A stretch of 50,525 nt of DNA from Spirochaetales bacterium UBA6872 (GTDB lineage: Bacteria > Spirochaetota > Spirochaetia > Sphaerochaetales > Sphaerochaetaceae). A program made the position numbers and the translations under genes. Position 1 is the stretch's first letter; each line of letters begins with the position of its first letter. Below, piece by piece: positions 8,397-15,866 of the stretch. The stretch spans positions 1 through 50,525 of the forward strand of contig DKCO01000057.1 of the NCBI GenBank assembly GCA_002452215.1, given 5' to 3'. The notes beneath the pieces were generated by a model, which had not been told where the DNA came from, ran no database searches, and saw only the letters and a list, made by a program, of their open reading frames with translations.

Positions 8397-8415
8397 ATAA
8401 GTCTTTGAGATAAAT
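8387..8415 (+). promoter_or_regulatory. rpsD promoter
   Basis: TTGACA (8387-8392), 17 nt, ATAAAT (8410-8415). A leader of about 50 nt follows. It contains a small GGGC-TGTG-GCCC hairpin (about 8424-8439) and the GGAGGG ribosome-binding site at 8458-8463. Confidence 0.6.
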
Positions 8416-8471
8416 TGTATCAGTTGGGCTGTGGCCCGATGCAAATAAAATTCTACTGGAGGGTAAAATCT

Positions 8472-9068
8472 ATGGGCAGAAACAATATGGGACCTAGATT
8501 TAAGCAGTGCAGAAGACTTGGGGTAAATGTGTGTGGACACCCTAAGGCAATGAACAGAGCAAATGCACCAGCATTTGCAAAAAGAAAGAAGCCAACTGAT
8601 TATAGCAGACAGTTGACAGAGAAGCAGAAGCTCAAGGCTTACTATGGCATCATGGAGAAGCAGCTTCACCACTACTATGAGAAGGCTCTCAAGTCATCTC
8701 TCATGACAGGTGATGCACTTGTTATTTCTCTTGAGAGGAGACTCGATAATGCTGTGTATAGAATTGGACTTGCTAACTCTATTAGACTTGCAAGGCAGCT
8801 TGTGTCCCATGGACATATCCTTGTCAATGGAAAGAAGGTTGATATTCCTTCCTACCAGCTACAGGTTGGCGATGTCGTTTCAATGAAAGAGAAGTCAAGA
8901 AACAACGAGCAATTCAAGGCATCATTCTTGGGTGCACCAAATTTCAAGCTTGATTACTTCGATGTAAACAAGGACGAATGGTCTGGAAAGCTTGCGAGAC
9001 TTCCTGAAAGAAACGAGATCCCAGTTCAAGTCAACGACCAGCTCGTTGTCGAGTTCTACTCAAAGTAA
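8472..9068 (+). CDS. rpsD: 30S ribosomal protein S4
   Basis: Primary 16S rRNA-binding protein that nucleates 30S assembly. 198 aa from the ATG at 8472, chosen because GGAGGG lies 8 nt upstream; the reading frame extends further up but without a ribosome-binding site. The S4 domain ISLERRLDNAVYRIG...ARQLVSHGHILVNGKKVDIPSY (about 85-130) is unmistakable. The N-terminal region has CRRLGVNVCGH but not the four-cysteine zinc site of some S4 proteins. The gene is monocistronic and not in an alpha operon with rpsM/rpsK/rpoA. The short hairpin leader might allow autoregulation (inference). Confidence 0.98.
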   Translation: MGRNNMGPRFKQCRRLGVNVCGHPKAMNRANAPAFAKRKKPTDYSRQLTEKQKLKAYYGIMEKQLHHYYEKALKSSLMTGDALVISLERRLDNAVYRIGLANSIRLARQLVSHGHILVNGKKVDIPSYQLQVGDVVSMKEKSRNNEQFKASFLGAPNFKLDYFDVNKDEWSGKLARLPERNEIPVQVNDQLVVEFYSK

Positions 9069-9082
9069 ACTAAGTCTTCAAT

Positions 9083-9239
9083 AGATTGTTGCCTGAAATC
9101 TGATCCACAAACAGATAAGAGAAGGAAACAAGGACACATTCCAATAAGCCTATTTCTGGAAGCATTGGCTGGCGGCTACCCTCAAATACGGTCAATGCAA
9201 GGCAAGAGTCTTAGGAAAACCCCGCATGACGGGGTTTTC
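9083..9239 (+). ncRNA. Candidate structured RNA downstream of rpsD
   Basis: The 187-bp gap after rpsD folds into a compact multibranch structure by eye. Outer stem P1 pairs 9083-9094 with 9200-9211 (11 of 12 pairs). Inside it are ATCTG/CAGAT (9098-9116), TTCCA/TGGAA (9139-9161) and GCATTG/CAATGC (9162-9198). The last two helices abut directly, and the last is one base from P1. A purine-rich linker (9117-9138) is unpaired. A perfect intrinsic terminator follows at once (9215-9239). It does not match SRP, 6S, tmRNA, RNase P or any riboswitch I know, and no gene lies downstream on this strand. It could be an independent small RNA or a processed rpsD 3' end. Confidence 0.5.
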
Positions 9240-9243
9240 TTAC
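9215..9243 (+). terminator. Strong terminator after rpsD and the candidate RNA
   Basis: GAAAACCCCG / CGGGGTTTTC is a perfect 10-bp stem with loop CATGA. The T-rich arm serves as the tail on both strands, so it may also stop the convergent lipoprotein transcript. Confidence 0.9.
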
Positions 9244-9255
9244 ATCCTTTTCTTT

Positions 9256-9954
9256 CTATTTCCAATTGACAGTAAAATGCAAAGGTTCGTTTAGAAGCAA
9301 GAAATCTATGATTGGGAATGTAAAGCGCGCAGTATCTGTCGATATTTTTGCAGCATTATCTACTTTTGTGATAGTGCCAGGTACTTTGACATCTATAGAG
9401 ACAGTTCCATTTTCGATAGCTTCTGGCCCTTCTTCTCCTAATAGATAATAGATCATGTCAAGGTAATCTTCTTCGCTAGTGCCTTGGTTATACAGTGGCC
9501 CATAGACTTCAAAGTTGGGGTCAGCCAAGAATGGGACAATCTTCGTGAGTTCTTCGAAGTTGTTGATATCTACGTAAAAACTAAAACTCTTGTCTTTTGA
9601 TGAAATTATGCTTTGATTCTTTGCTCCAAGCTCGGAAATGAGATTGTCTATGTTCGTGTATTCGAATTCCAATATATAAGAGTTCTCTCCCGTTTTCTCG
9701 AAATCGACTATTTTTGTTGAGTTGGCTTTTGTCAGTTGGTTTGCAAAACTTGTCATAGCTTCATCCATTATGGATTTGTCGCTGGATGGCAAGAACTCTG
9801 AAAAATCCTCAAGAACATCAACAAAGAATTGCTCTACATGGATATCGGACTCTGATGATCCGCTGTTCTTGTCAGAAAGAGCGATCTTCTGGGTAACAGT
9901 GCAACTGGTTAATAAAAAAGCAATGAGTAGAATAGGTGCAAGTAATTTCTTCAT
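9256..9954 (-). CDS. Predicted lipoprotein, function unknown
   Basis: 232 aa from the ATG at 9954. Residues 1-18 (MKKLLAPILLIAFLLTSC) form a lipoprotein signal with C18 in an LLTSC lipobox, so it is likely lipid-anchored in the cell envelope. A low-complexity Ser-rich linker follows, then a mixed alpha/beta domain ending in beta strands (KVPGTITKV, ARFTFPIIDF, HFTVNW), which loosely recalls the LppM-type domain. Earlier in-frame starts to 10050 would bury the signal and are rejected. No Shine-Dalgarno site is present; TATATC (9968-9963) lies 8 nt before the ATG. It stands alone between rpsD and an FnIII protein. Confidence 0.75.
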   Translation of the reverse strand: MKKLLAPILLIAFLLTSCTVTQKIALSDKNSGSSESDIHVEQFFVDVLEDFSEFLPSSDKSIMDEAMTSFANQLTKANSTKIVDFEKTGENSYILEFEYTNIDNLISELGAKNQSIISSKDKSFSFYVDINNFEELTKIVPFLADPNFEVYGPLYNQGTSEEDYLDMIYYLLGEEGPEAIENGTVSIDVKVPGTITKVDNAAKISTDTARFTFPIIDFLLLNEPLHFTVNWK

Positions 9955-9962
9955 AAAGTCAA

Positions 9963-9968
9963 GATATA
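9963..9968 (-). promoter_or_regulatory. -10-like box 8 nt before the lipoprotein ATG
   Basis: Minus strand TATATC with a TTGCTA 15 nt upstream (short spacing). No ribosome-binding site follows, consistent with a leaderless or near-leaderless start. Confidence 0.3.
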
Positions 9969-10118
9969 ACATAAAGGCTATGCTAGCAACTCTTAGCTTG
10001 AATATTCGAGAAATAAAACAAATGAAATACAAAAACACTATAATTGGCATCTTTGCTATTCACAACTTTTTTCAATACTGTTATGTTTTTCTGTGATATT
10101 GAACAATAAGAGGAGATT

Positions 10119-10955
10119 TTGTTAGATAAAATGCTTAAAAAGGCTCTTTATATAAGTTTTCTATTTTTCTTTGAATCTTTGCTATTTGCATCTAGTATGG
10201 TTTTGACAGTGGATGCTTATCCAACATCTGTTTCTCTTTCATGGAATAATGTGGAAGGCACTACATACTATGATATATATAATAACAATGACTTCGTTGT
10301 GCGTTTGGATTCGAATACTCTCAATTACAATGTAGAGAAATTGGCCTCCGATACCGAATATACTTTCTCGATAGCAGCAAGAGATAGCAAGAACAATACT
10401 TTAGCAGCCGCAAGAGCGAAGATAACTACCGATAGCTGGGATGGAGTCTACAAATGGGTCAACAAATCTGATGATGCTAATAAAAGAAGGCTTTCTGAAC
10501 TTATTTTGCATGTAGAGACAAAAATGGATGATGAATATGGACAGTTCTACACAATCAAATACATTGATTCTAGCCAGAATGAAATCCAGATCTTCCCTTT
10601 GTTTGATTTTGATGATAAAGCTGCTTTTGAGTGGCATAAATATAAAGAAGATTCCATTGCAGGAAACTCCTATAGGATTAACGCTGAGCTTTTCAACACA
10701 TCTCCGTTCAAGCCTGGAAAGTGGAAAGTCTATAGCATAGTCATTGACAGCAATTGTGTGACAGCATACATTCAAACAAGCGCTATTGGCATGGAGTTCT
10801 TGACAACAACAGTCTTTAAGTTTTATGAAGATGAGAGTGGTTTAAAACACCTTTCTCTTGATACGAAGGGAGAGCAGAAAATTGTCGATAACTACCTCTT
10901 CAAAAATCCGAACCCCGGAGAAGGAGATGCGTTTATCCTCGACAAGATAAGTTAG
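10119..10955 (+). CDS. Exported fibronectin type III domain protein
   Basis: 278 aa. It has an N-terminal signal peptide (hydrophobic stretch, then FASS) and one FnIII domain at about 30-105 (SVSLSWNNVEGTTYYDIY ... TEYTFSIAA). The roughly 170-residue C-terminal region is beta-rich and unrecognised. The start is uncertain: TTG at 10119 is 5 nt from GAGG, while the ATG at 10131 gives a shorter, cleaner signal peptide but is 15 nt from GGAG. Its stop codon lies inside the ribosome-binding site of topA, so the two genes are probably co-transcribed although their functions seem unrelated. Confidence 0.75.
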   Translation: MLDKMLKKALYISFLFFFESLLFASSMVLTVDAYPTSVSLSWNNVEGTTYYDIYNNNDFVVRLDSNTLNYNVEKLASDTEYTFSIAARDSKNNTLAAARAKITTDSWDGVYKWVNKSDDANKRRLSELILHVETKMDDEYGQFYTIKYIDSSQNEIQIFPLFDFDDKAAFEWHKYKEDSIAGNSYRINAELFNTSPFKPGKWKVYSIVIDSNCVTAYIQTSAIGMEFLTTTVFKFYEDESGLKHLSLDTKGEQKIVDNYLFKNPNPGEGDAFILDKIS

Positions 10956-10966
10956 GAGGAGCTTCA

Positions 10967-13684
10967 GTGATTGCTGATCCCAACAAAAAAAGCTTGATTA
11001 TAGTCGAATCGCCAACCAAGGCAAAGACTATTTCAAAATACCTTCCAAAGACTTGCACTGTAGTTGCAAGCAAGGGACATATTGTAGATTTGAATCCAAA
11101 CCCAGATGCCAATGACGGTATCTATGGCGTATATGTGAATAATGGATTCAAGCTGGACTATGTAGTTGTAGAGGGTAAGAACGAGCTGATTTCGGAGATG
11201 AGAAAACTCCTTAAAGACAAAGAGCAGCTTATTCTTGCGAGTGATGAGGATAGAGAAGGGGAAAGCATTGCATGGCATTTGAAGGAGGAATTGAAACCAA
11301 CGATTCCTTGCTACAGAATGGTTTTCCATGAAATAACAAAAAGCGCTATTCTGAACGCATTCTCCAACTGTCGTGATATCGACATGAATCTTGTCCATGC
11401 ACAAGAGGCTCGTCGTGCAATCGATAGACTCCAAGGCTATGGTATTTCTCCTATTCTCTCAAAAAAGCTTGGTCCCAAATTCTCTGCGGGGCGTGTTCAA
11501 AGCCCAGCTTTGAAGATGATTGTAGAGAGGGAAAAGCTTAGGAGGGATTTCTTCCAAAGCGAATACTTCTCTATTGAATCTGTTGGGTCTTTCGATAGCA
11601 GCAATTTCAAAATGACTCTATCGTCTGTTGATGGCAAGAAGGTTGCTGATAGTAATAGCTACAATAAAGAGACTGGAGAATTGAAAAGCAATATCATAGT
11701 TCTGGATTCAAAGCAGGCAGATTCAATTCTTTCCGATCTTAGTGGCGCTGTTGCTACTGTTGATAGTGTTGTCTTGAAGAATAAAGTCGAACAACCTATG
11801 ATTCCATTTACAACGTCAACATTGCAACAAGACGCTACAAGAAAACTCTCAAAAAGTGCGCGAGAGGTAATGTCTATTGCTCAAAGGCTCTATGAAAATG
11901 GCTTTATAACATATATGAGAACGGACTCTCCTAATTTGTCATCTGAATGCATAAATGCATCTCGCAAGCAAATTGAGGCAATCTTTGGTAGTTCATATCT
12001 TTCATCATCTCCTCGCAACTATAAGGCAAAGACAGCAGGAGCCCAAGAGGCGCATGAAGCGATAAGACCTGCTGGTGATAGTTTTAGGCGACCGGAGGAG
12101 ACTGGACTATCGGGAGATGAATTAAGGTTATATGCCCTGATTTGGAGGAGGACGCTTGCAACCCAGATGAAGGAGTGTCTAAAATCTACTACTACAGTAG
12201 AGCTTTCATCTGGAAAATATGCATTTACATCAAGTGGGACAACCATTTTGGAAAAAGGTTTCAGAAAGGTCTATGAAGTTTCGAAGGATGATGATGACGA
12301 TACAAATGAGGAGGGTGTACTTCCTTCTTTGACAGCGGGCTCAAAAGTTGACATTGTCTCAAGCGAGGCAAAGAGCCATATGACACAGCCACCTGCAAGA
12401 TTCAATGAAGCGACTTTGGTAAAAACACTAGAGAGTGAGGAAATTGGGCGTCCTTCTACTTATGCTACGATAATATCGACTCTTATAGATAGACACTACA
12501 TAGTCAGACAGGGGCAGAGCCTTGTTCCGACTTTCTCAGGCTTCTTTGTAGATGCTTTTTTGGAGAAGGCTTTTGAGAAGTACATTGATTATGATTTCAC
12601 AAAGAAAATGGAAGGTGGATTGGACGAAATCGCATCAGGAAGCCTCGATAAAGTGAAATATCTTGATGAGTTTTGGTTCGGAGACGAAAAAATAGGAGGT
12701 TTGGCGAAAGACCTTTCAGAAATAAGAGCTACATCTCTTGCAGCCGAAGTTAAAAATCTTATTCTTTCAAAACTTGAATATCATTTCGTAGAGGATGGCC
12801 ATGAGATTGCTTATGAGATAAAAATAGGCAAATATGGGCCATATATCTCATCCGATTGTATCGATGAGGAGACGGGCAAGAAGAAAATGGCATCTATTGA
12901 TGAGAAAAAGTACTTTCCTGGGACTTTCATGGATCTAGATGCAAAAGAGATTCTTTTCCCTTCGACAAATGGTATGATTCTATTTGGGAAGTATGAGCTT
13001 AAGGAAGGAAAATTTGGAACATACCTTGTGCGTCTCGAAGATGGCAAGTCAATTTCTTGGCCAGATAAGAAAACACAGCCAGAGAAAGCAGATGAAAAGT
13101 ACCTTGACTTGCTTTTTTCTCTTCCAAAGACAATAGGGCAAGATGATGATGGAAATGAAGTATCTCTTCGTTTGGGACCTTATGGTTTCTATGCATCATA
13201 CAAAGACAAGAATATAAGAGTATTGAATCCTACAGCAATAGACGCAAAGGCTATCATCGCATCTGCAAATGGAGATTCATTGAAGCACTTTGATGATTAT
13301 GAAGGTAAGAGTATTGAAATAGTGAGTGGAAAGTATGGCCCTTATATAAAATGGGGCGATACGAATGTTATGATTCCACCTCAAGACAAGAAGAATATCG
13401 AAAACCTTTCAGAGGAAAGGGTTATTGAGCTTATTAAAGCAAAATGCGACAACAAGGCAATTGATGCCAAGGTGATCAATTCAGCTAAAGGCGAAAAAGT
13501 CCAGCTTGTGAATGGTCGCTATGGCCTCTATCTGAAATGGAATGACAAGAATATTGCGCTCTCTTCCGAAGAAAAGAAGGATCCAGATAAGATAACTCCA
13601 GAGCACATAGATGAGCTAATTGAACAAGCGAAGGAAAAAGGCGATAAGCCAAAGCGAAGAAGTTACAGAAGAGCCTCAAAGTAG
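10967..13684 (+). CDS. topA: DNA topoisomerase I
   Basis: Type IA topoisomerase that relaxes negative supercoils. 905 aa from a GTG with TTAGGAGGA 6 nt upstream. The TOPRIM domain opens with IIVESPTKAKTI and contains ASDEDREGE. The active-site tyrosine is Y316 in FITYMRTDS (E. coli Y319). Then RPSTYATI and DYDFTKKME follow. The C-terminal third holds four short glycine/tyrosine repeats (GKYGPYI twice, LGPYGFY, NGRYGLY) of the topoisomerase C-terminal repeat type instead of classical four-cysteine zinc fingers, then a basic tail. The second gene of a two-gene unit with the FnIII protein. Confidence 0.98.
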   Translation: MIADPNKKSLIIVESPTKAKTISKYLPKTCTVVASKGHIVDLNPNPDANDGIYGVYVNNGFKLDYVVVEGKNELISEMRKLLKDKEQLILASDEDREGESIAWHLKEELKPTIPCYRMVFHEITKSAILNAFSNCRDIDMNLVHAQEARRAIDRLQGYGISPILSKKLGPKFSAGRVQSPALKMIVEREKLRRDFFQSEYFSIESVGSFDSSNFKMTLSSVDGKKVADSNSYNKETGELKSNIIVLDSKQADSILSDLSGAVATVDSVVLKNKVEQPMIPFTTSTLQQDATRKLSKSAREVMSIAQRLYENGFITYMRTDSPNLSSECINASRKQIEAIFGSSYLSSSPRNYKAKTAGAQEAHEAIRPAGDSFRRPEETGLSGDELRLYALIWRRTLATQMKECLKSTTTVELSSGKYAFTSSGTTILEKGFRKVYEVSKDDDDDTNEEGVLPSLTAGSKVDIVSSEAKSHMTQPPARFNEATLVKTLESEEIGRPSTYATIISTLIDRHYIVRQGQSLVPTFSGFFVDAFLEKAFEKYIDYDFTKKMEGGLDEIASGSLDKVKYLDEFWFGDEKIGGLAKDLSEIRATSLAAEVKNLILSKLEYHFVEDGHEIAYEIKIGKYGPYISSDCIDEETGKKKMASIDEKKYFPGTFMDLDAKEILFPSTNGMILFGKYELKEGKFGTYLVRLEDGKSISWPDKKTQPEKADEKYLDLLFSLPKTIGQDDDGNEVSLRLGPYGFYASYKDKNIRVLNPTAIDAKAIIASANGDSLKHFDDYEGKSIEIVSGKYGPYIKWGDTNVMIPPQDKKNIENLSEERVIELIKAKCDNKAIDAKVINSAKGEKVQLVNGRYGLYLKWNDKNIALSSEEKKDPDKITPEHIDELIEQAKEKGDKPKRRSYRRASK

Positions 13685-13698
13685 GGCTCTTTTGTTTT
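13670..13698 (+). terminator. Terminator overlapping the topA stop
   Basis: AGAGCC (13670-13675) pairs with GGCTCT (13685-13690), followed by TTTGTTTT. The 5' arm is inside the last codons of topA. Confidence 0.75.
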
Positions 13699-13816
13699 GA
13701 ATGCTTCTATTGTAAAATTTGTTCCAATAAGCCATACAAGCTTCAAATATACAGAGCTGTTAAAATGTATTTGTCTCAGAGTTTATTGCAGCCTTGGCAT
13801 ATTTTTGATGGTATAT

Positions 13817-13877
13817 CTCCTTTATGATAAAAAGGAGTTTGGCTATACTAAAACCGCTTAAGGTTTTTAGTCCAACT
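13817..13877 (+). promoter_or_regulatory. Tandem hairpins upstream of the methyltransferase gene
   Basis: CTCCTTT/AAAGGAG (13817-13837) is a perfect 7-bp hairpin. Directly after it, ACTAAAACC/GG(T)TTTTAGT with outer AGTT-GG/CCAACT pairing spans 13836-13877. The two share two bases at their junction. Neither is followed by a T-run, so they look like leader structure or operator sites, not a terminator. The rest of 13699-13910 is AT-rich with nothing I can assign. Confidence 0.35.
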
Positions 13878-13910
13878 TTATAAGTTCACTGCAGATTCGG
13901 AGGTAGCAAT

Positions 13911-14564
13911 ATGGCTGACAAAATACAAGACGCTTATGAAACATCAAAAAATATATATGATGATGTTCTTACTCAAGGGAATCTTTTCAGTAGGCTGTAC
14001 ATTAAGTTGTTTTGGAGCGGAACGAATGATAATGATATAGCACGAAAGGTTTTATCATATATTCCTGATGATTTTTCGGGAAATCTTCTGGATGTTCCAG
14101 TTGGAACAGCTGTGTTTACAAAGCACAAATGGGGATCTCTAAAAAATGCTCATATTACCTGTCTTGATTATAGTGTAGATATGCTTGAAAAAGCCAAGAA
14201 AAGACTTGATGGAAATGCACATATAAAGTGTGTTCAGGGTGATGTGGGAAATTTGCCAATGGATAACGAATCCTTTGATATCGTTCTCAGCATGAATGGT
14301 TTCCATGCTTTTCCCGATAAGCAAAAAGCATTCCATGAAACATGGCGTGTCTTGAAAACAGGTGGTAAGTTTATTGGTTGCTTTTATATAAAGGGAAAAT
14401 CGAGGCGGACGGATTGGCTAGTGAAAAACATTCTTGCAAAGAAAGGATGGTTTTCCCCACCGTTCCAGACAGAGGAAGAATTGAAAGATATCCTTCGAAA
14501 ATTGTATAAGGAAATCGATGTTCATGTTGATGGTTCAATGGTATATTTTTGTTGTGTGAAGTAA
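13911..14564 (+). CDS. SAM-dependent class I methyltransferase
   Basis: 217 aa Rossmann-fold methyltransferase of the UbiE/Methyltransf_11 type. Motif I is LLDVPVGTAVF (about 63-73, with P in place of the usual G), an acidic Asp sits at CLDYSVDML, motif II-like QGDVGNLPMDNESFDIV is at about 106-122, and RVLKTGGKF (about 146-154) is the post-motif helix turn. CGGAGGT precedes the ATG. The substrate is unknown and the gene is monocistronic. In the 316-bp gap after it I see the inverted repeat, small ORF and terminator listed separately. Confidence 0.85.
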   Translation: MADKIQDAYETSKNIYDDVLTQGNLFSRLYIKLFWSGTNDNDIARKVLSYIPDDFSGNLLDVPVGTAVFTKHKWGSLKNAHITCLDYSVDMLEKAKKRLDGNAHIKCVQGDVGNLPMDNESFDIVLSMNGFHAFPDKQKAFHETWRVLKTGGKFIGCFYIKGKSRRTDWLVKNILAKKGWFSPPFQTEEELKDILRKLYKEIDVHVDGSMVYFCCVK

Positions 14565-14565
14565 C

Positions 14566-14613
14566 ACAAACTTCCAGTTTGTAGCGATGGAATAACAAGA
14601 AAAGGAAGTTTGT
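14566..14613. repeat. 10-bp inverted repeat just after the methyltransferase stop
   Basis: ACAAACTTCC (14566-14575) and GGAAGTTTGT (14604-14613) are perfect inverted copies around 28 nt. The first arm can also pair locally as ACAAAC-TTCCA-GTTTGT, so two folds compete. No T-run follows on either strand. Confidence 0.45.
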
Positions 14614-14648
14614 CTATATGCGTGCAAGCAATGCTTAAAAGGAGCATC

Positions 14649-14762
14649 ATGTATTGCAATGTTGCAACTTATAACCTCTGTCATATAAATACGATCTTGC
14701 ACGACATTGATTTTTACAAATTCAAAAGACAAAAACATTGTGAACGCGTGTTCACAATCTGA
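14649..14762 (+). CDS. Possible 37-codon small ORF
   Basis: ATG at 14649 is preceded by AAAAGGAG at good spacing and opens 37 codons to a TGA at 14760-14762. The peptide starts MYCNVATYNLCH and has three Cys and several basic residues. It resembles nothing I know. The terminator hairpin of the opposite strand lies over its 3' end, which argues that this may be a chance reading frame. Confidence 0.2.
   Translation: MYCNVATYNLCHINTILHDIDFYKFKRQKHCERVFTI
14731..14758 (-). terminator. Terminator of the lemA-DUF2207-AKR operon
   Basis: Minus strand: ATTGTGAAC pairs with GTTCACAAT around a 4-nt loop (14737-14758), then GTTTTTGTCTTTTG. The arms also resemble a TetR-type operator, but the T-rich tail and position downstream of the operon favour termination. 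Confidence 0.65.
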
Positions 14763-14880
14763 AGTTTTACAGTTTTGTAGAAGTGATGAAAGGATATCCC
14801 AGCAGCATTAACACTAATGCTACTATAGATACAACATTGTTACGGAAAACTGTTAAAATATGCAATTTCCCGAAGTATTG

Positions 14881-15852
14881 TTAAAAACTATCTTTTCTTC
14901 CATCTAGGAATTCAATCATATCTTCTGTCAAAGATAGATCTACATTTGAAAGAGATGATTTGATTTGCTCAGGTTTTGACGAGCCGATTATTGCAATTGA
15001 ATTCGATTTTTGGCTTGTTATGTAGCTAAGCACTATATCTTCAGGTTTTGCATCAAGTTCTTTACAAAGTACAGCGACTCTTTTGATTCTTTCGGTATTC
15101 GTTGGTGTGAGAAATCGTTTTTTTGCTCTCTCTGATAGTTCGTTTTCTTTTCCTGACAACACCTTTGAGAACAACCCTTTTCCTTGAGAAGAAAAGCACA
15201 AGTACGGCATCATTGTTTTTTCATAGTAAGAGATCTCAGATGTGGAATTCATGATTTCTATAGTGTTATCTCCCCATGTTTCTCTATCTGTGTATGCTAA
15301 TGAGAATTGCAATTCGGAGAACGAAAAACCAGCAAGGTTATGTTTCTTTGCATATGAATTAGCTTCATCGATTCTTTCAGGAGACCAATTTGAGGCACCA
15401 ATGGCCTTTGTGTAACCATTCTTGATGAAATCATTTAGTGTTTCTATTATTTCACCTGCATCCATTGATTTGAAATCACGATGCAAAAAATAGATGTCGA
15501 CAGTTGTTCCAAGTTGCTCGAGAGATGATGTGATGTCACTTAGCAAGGATTTTCTATCGAGTCTTGGCCTGTCCATGTGTCCAATGCATGGATGTCCTCC
15601 CTTTGTGGCTACTATTACTTTGCTTCTGTCGATGGTTTTAAGATACTTGCCCAAAACGATTTCTGATGACGATGGGCCATTGTCGAATTCTTGTCCATAT
15701 ACATGGGCTGTATCGAGAAGATTACCGCCATTCTCAAGGTAAATATCCAACTGCTCTAAAGCAATTTTCTCGTCGATTGCCTCTCCATAGTGATCGCATC
15801 CTAGGCTGATTCTAGCGCTTTTGCCGACTATTGGCAGATCCAAATATTTCAT
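14881..15852 (-). CDS. Aldo/keto reductase
   Basis: 323 aa from the ATG at 15852 (GGAAAGGAA upstream). The longer reading to 16002 lies wholly inside the preceding gene and is not used. Catalytic residues are visible: Asp in LLDTAHVYG, Tyr in the same motif, Lys in VATKGG and His in YFLHRD. The C-terminal IAIIGSSKPEQIKSS is the usual AKR cofactor-binding end. It is closest in pattern to the large AKR groups acting on sugars or small aldehydes, with unknown substrate. Last gene of the lemA-DUF2207 transcript, 14 bp after DUF2207. Confidence 0.88.
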   Translation of the reverse strand: MKYLDLPIVGKSARISLGCDHYGEAIDEKIALEQLDIYLENGGNLLDTAHVYGQEFDNGPSSSEIVLGKYLKTIDRSKVIVATKGGHPCIGHMDRPRLDRKSLLSDITSSLEQLGTTVDIYFLHRDFKSMDAGEIIETLNDFIKNGYTKAIGASNWSPERIDEANSYAKKHNLAGFSFSELQFSLAYTDRETWGDNTIEIMNSTSEISYYEKTMMPYLCFSSQGKGLFSKVLSGKENELSERAKKRFLTPTNTERIKRVAVLCKELDAKPEDIVLSYITSQKSNSIAIIGSSKPEQIKSSLSNVDLSLTEDMIEFLDGRKDSF

Positions 15853-15866
15853 AACGATTCCTTTCC

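Noticed and set aside
9083..9239. The rpsD downstream RNA as SRP, 6S or tmRNA
   Set aside because: It lacks the SRP domain IV motif, the long 6S bubble hairpin and tRNA-like ends.
14535..14738. 67-codon minus-strand ORF after the methyltransferase gene
   Set aside because: It overlaps the methyltransferase 3' end, lacks start signals and shows no protein-like pattern.
14737..14758. TetR-like palindrome as an operator
   Set aside because: It lies between convergent gene ends with no promoter beside it, and a T-rich tail on the minus strand fits a terminator better.
2221..15852. Two aldo/keto reductase genes as recent duplicates
   Set aside because: Their sequences share only family motifs and differ in length and neighbours.
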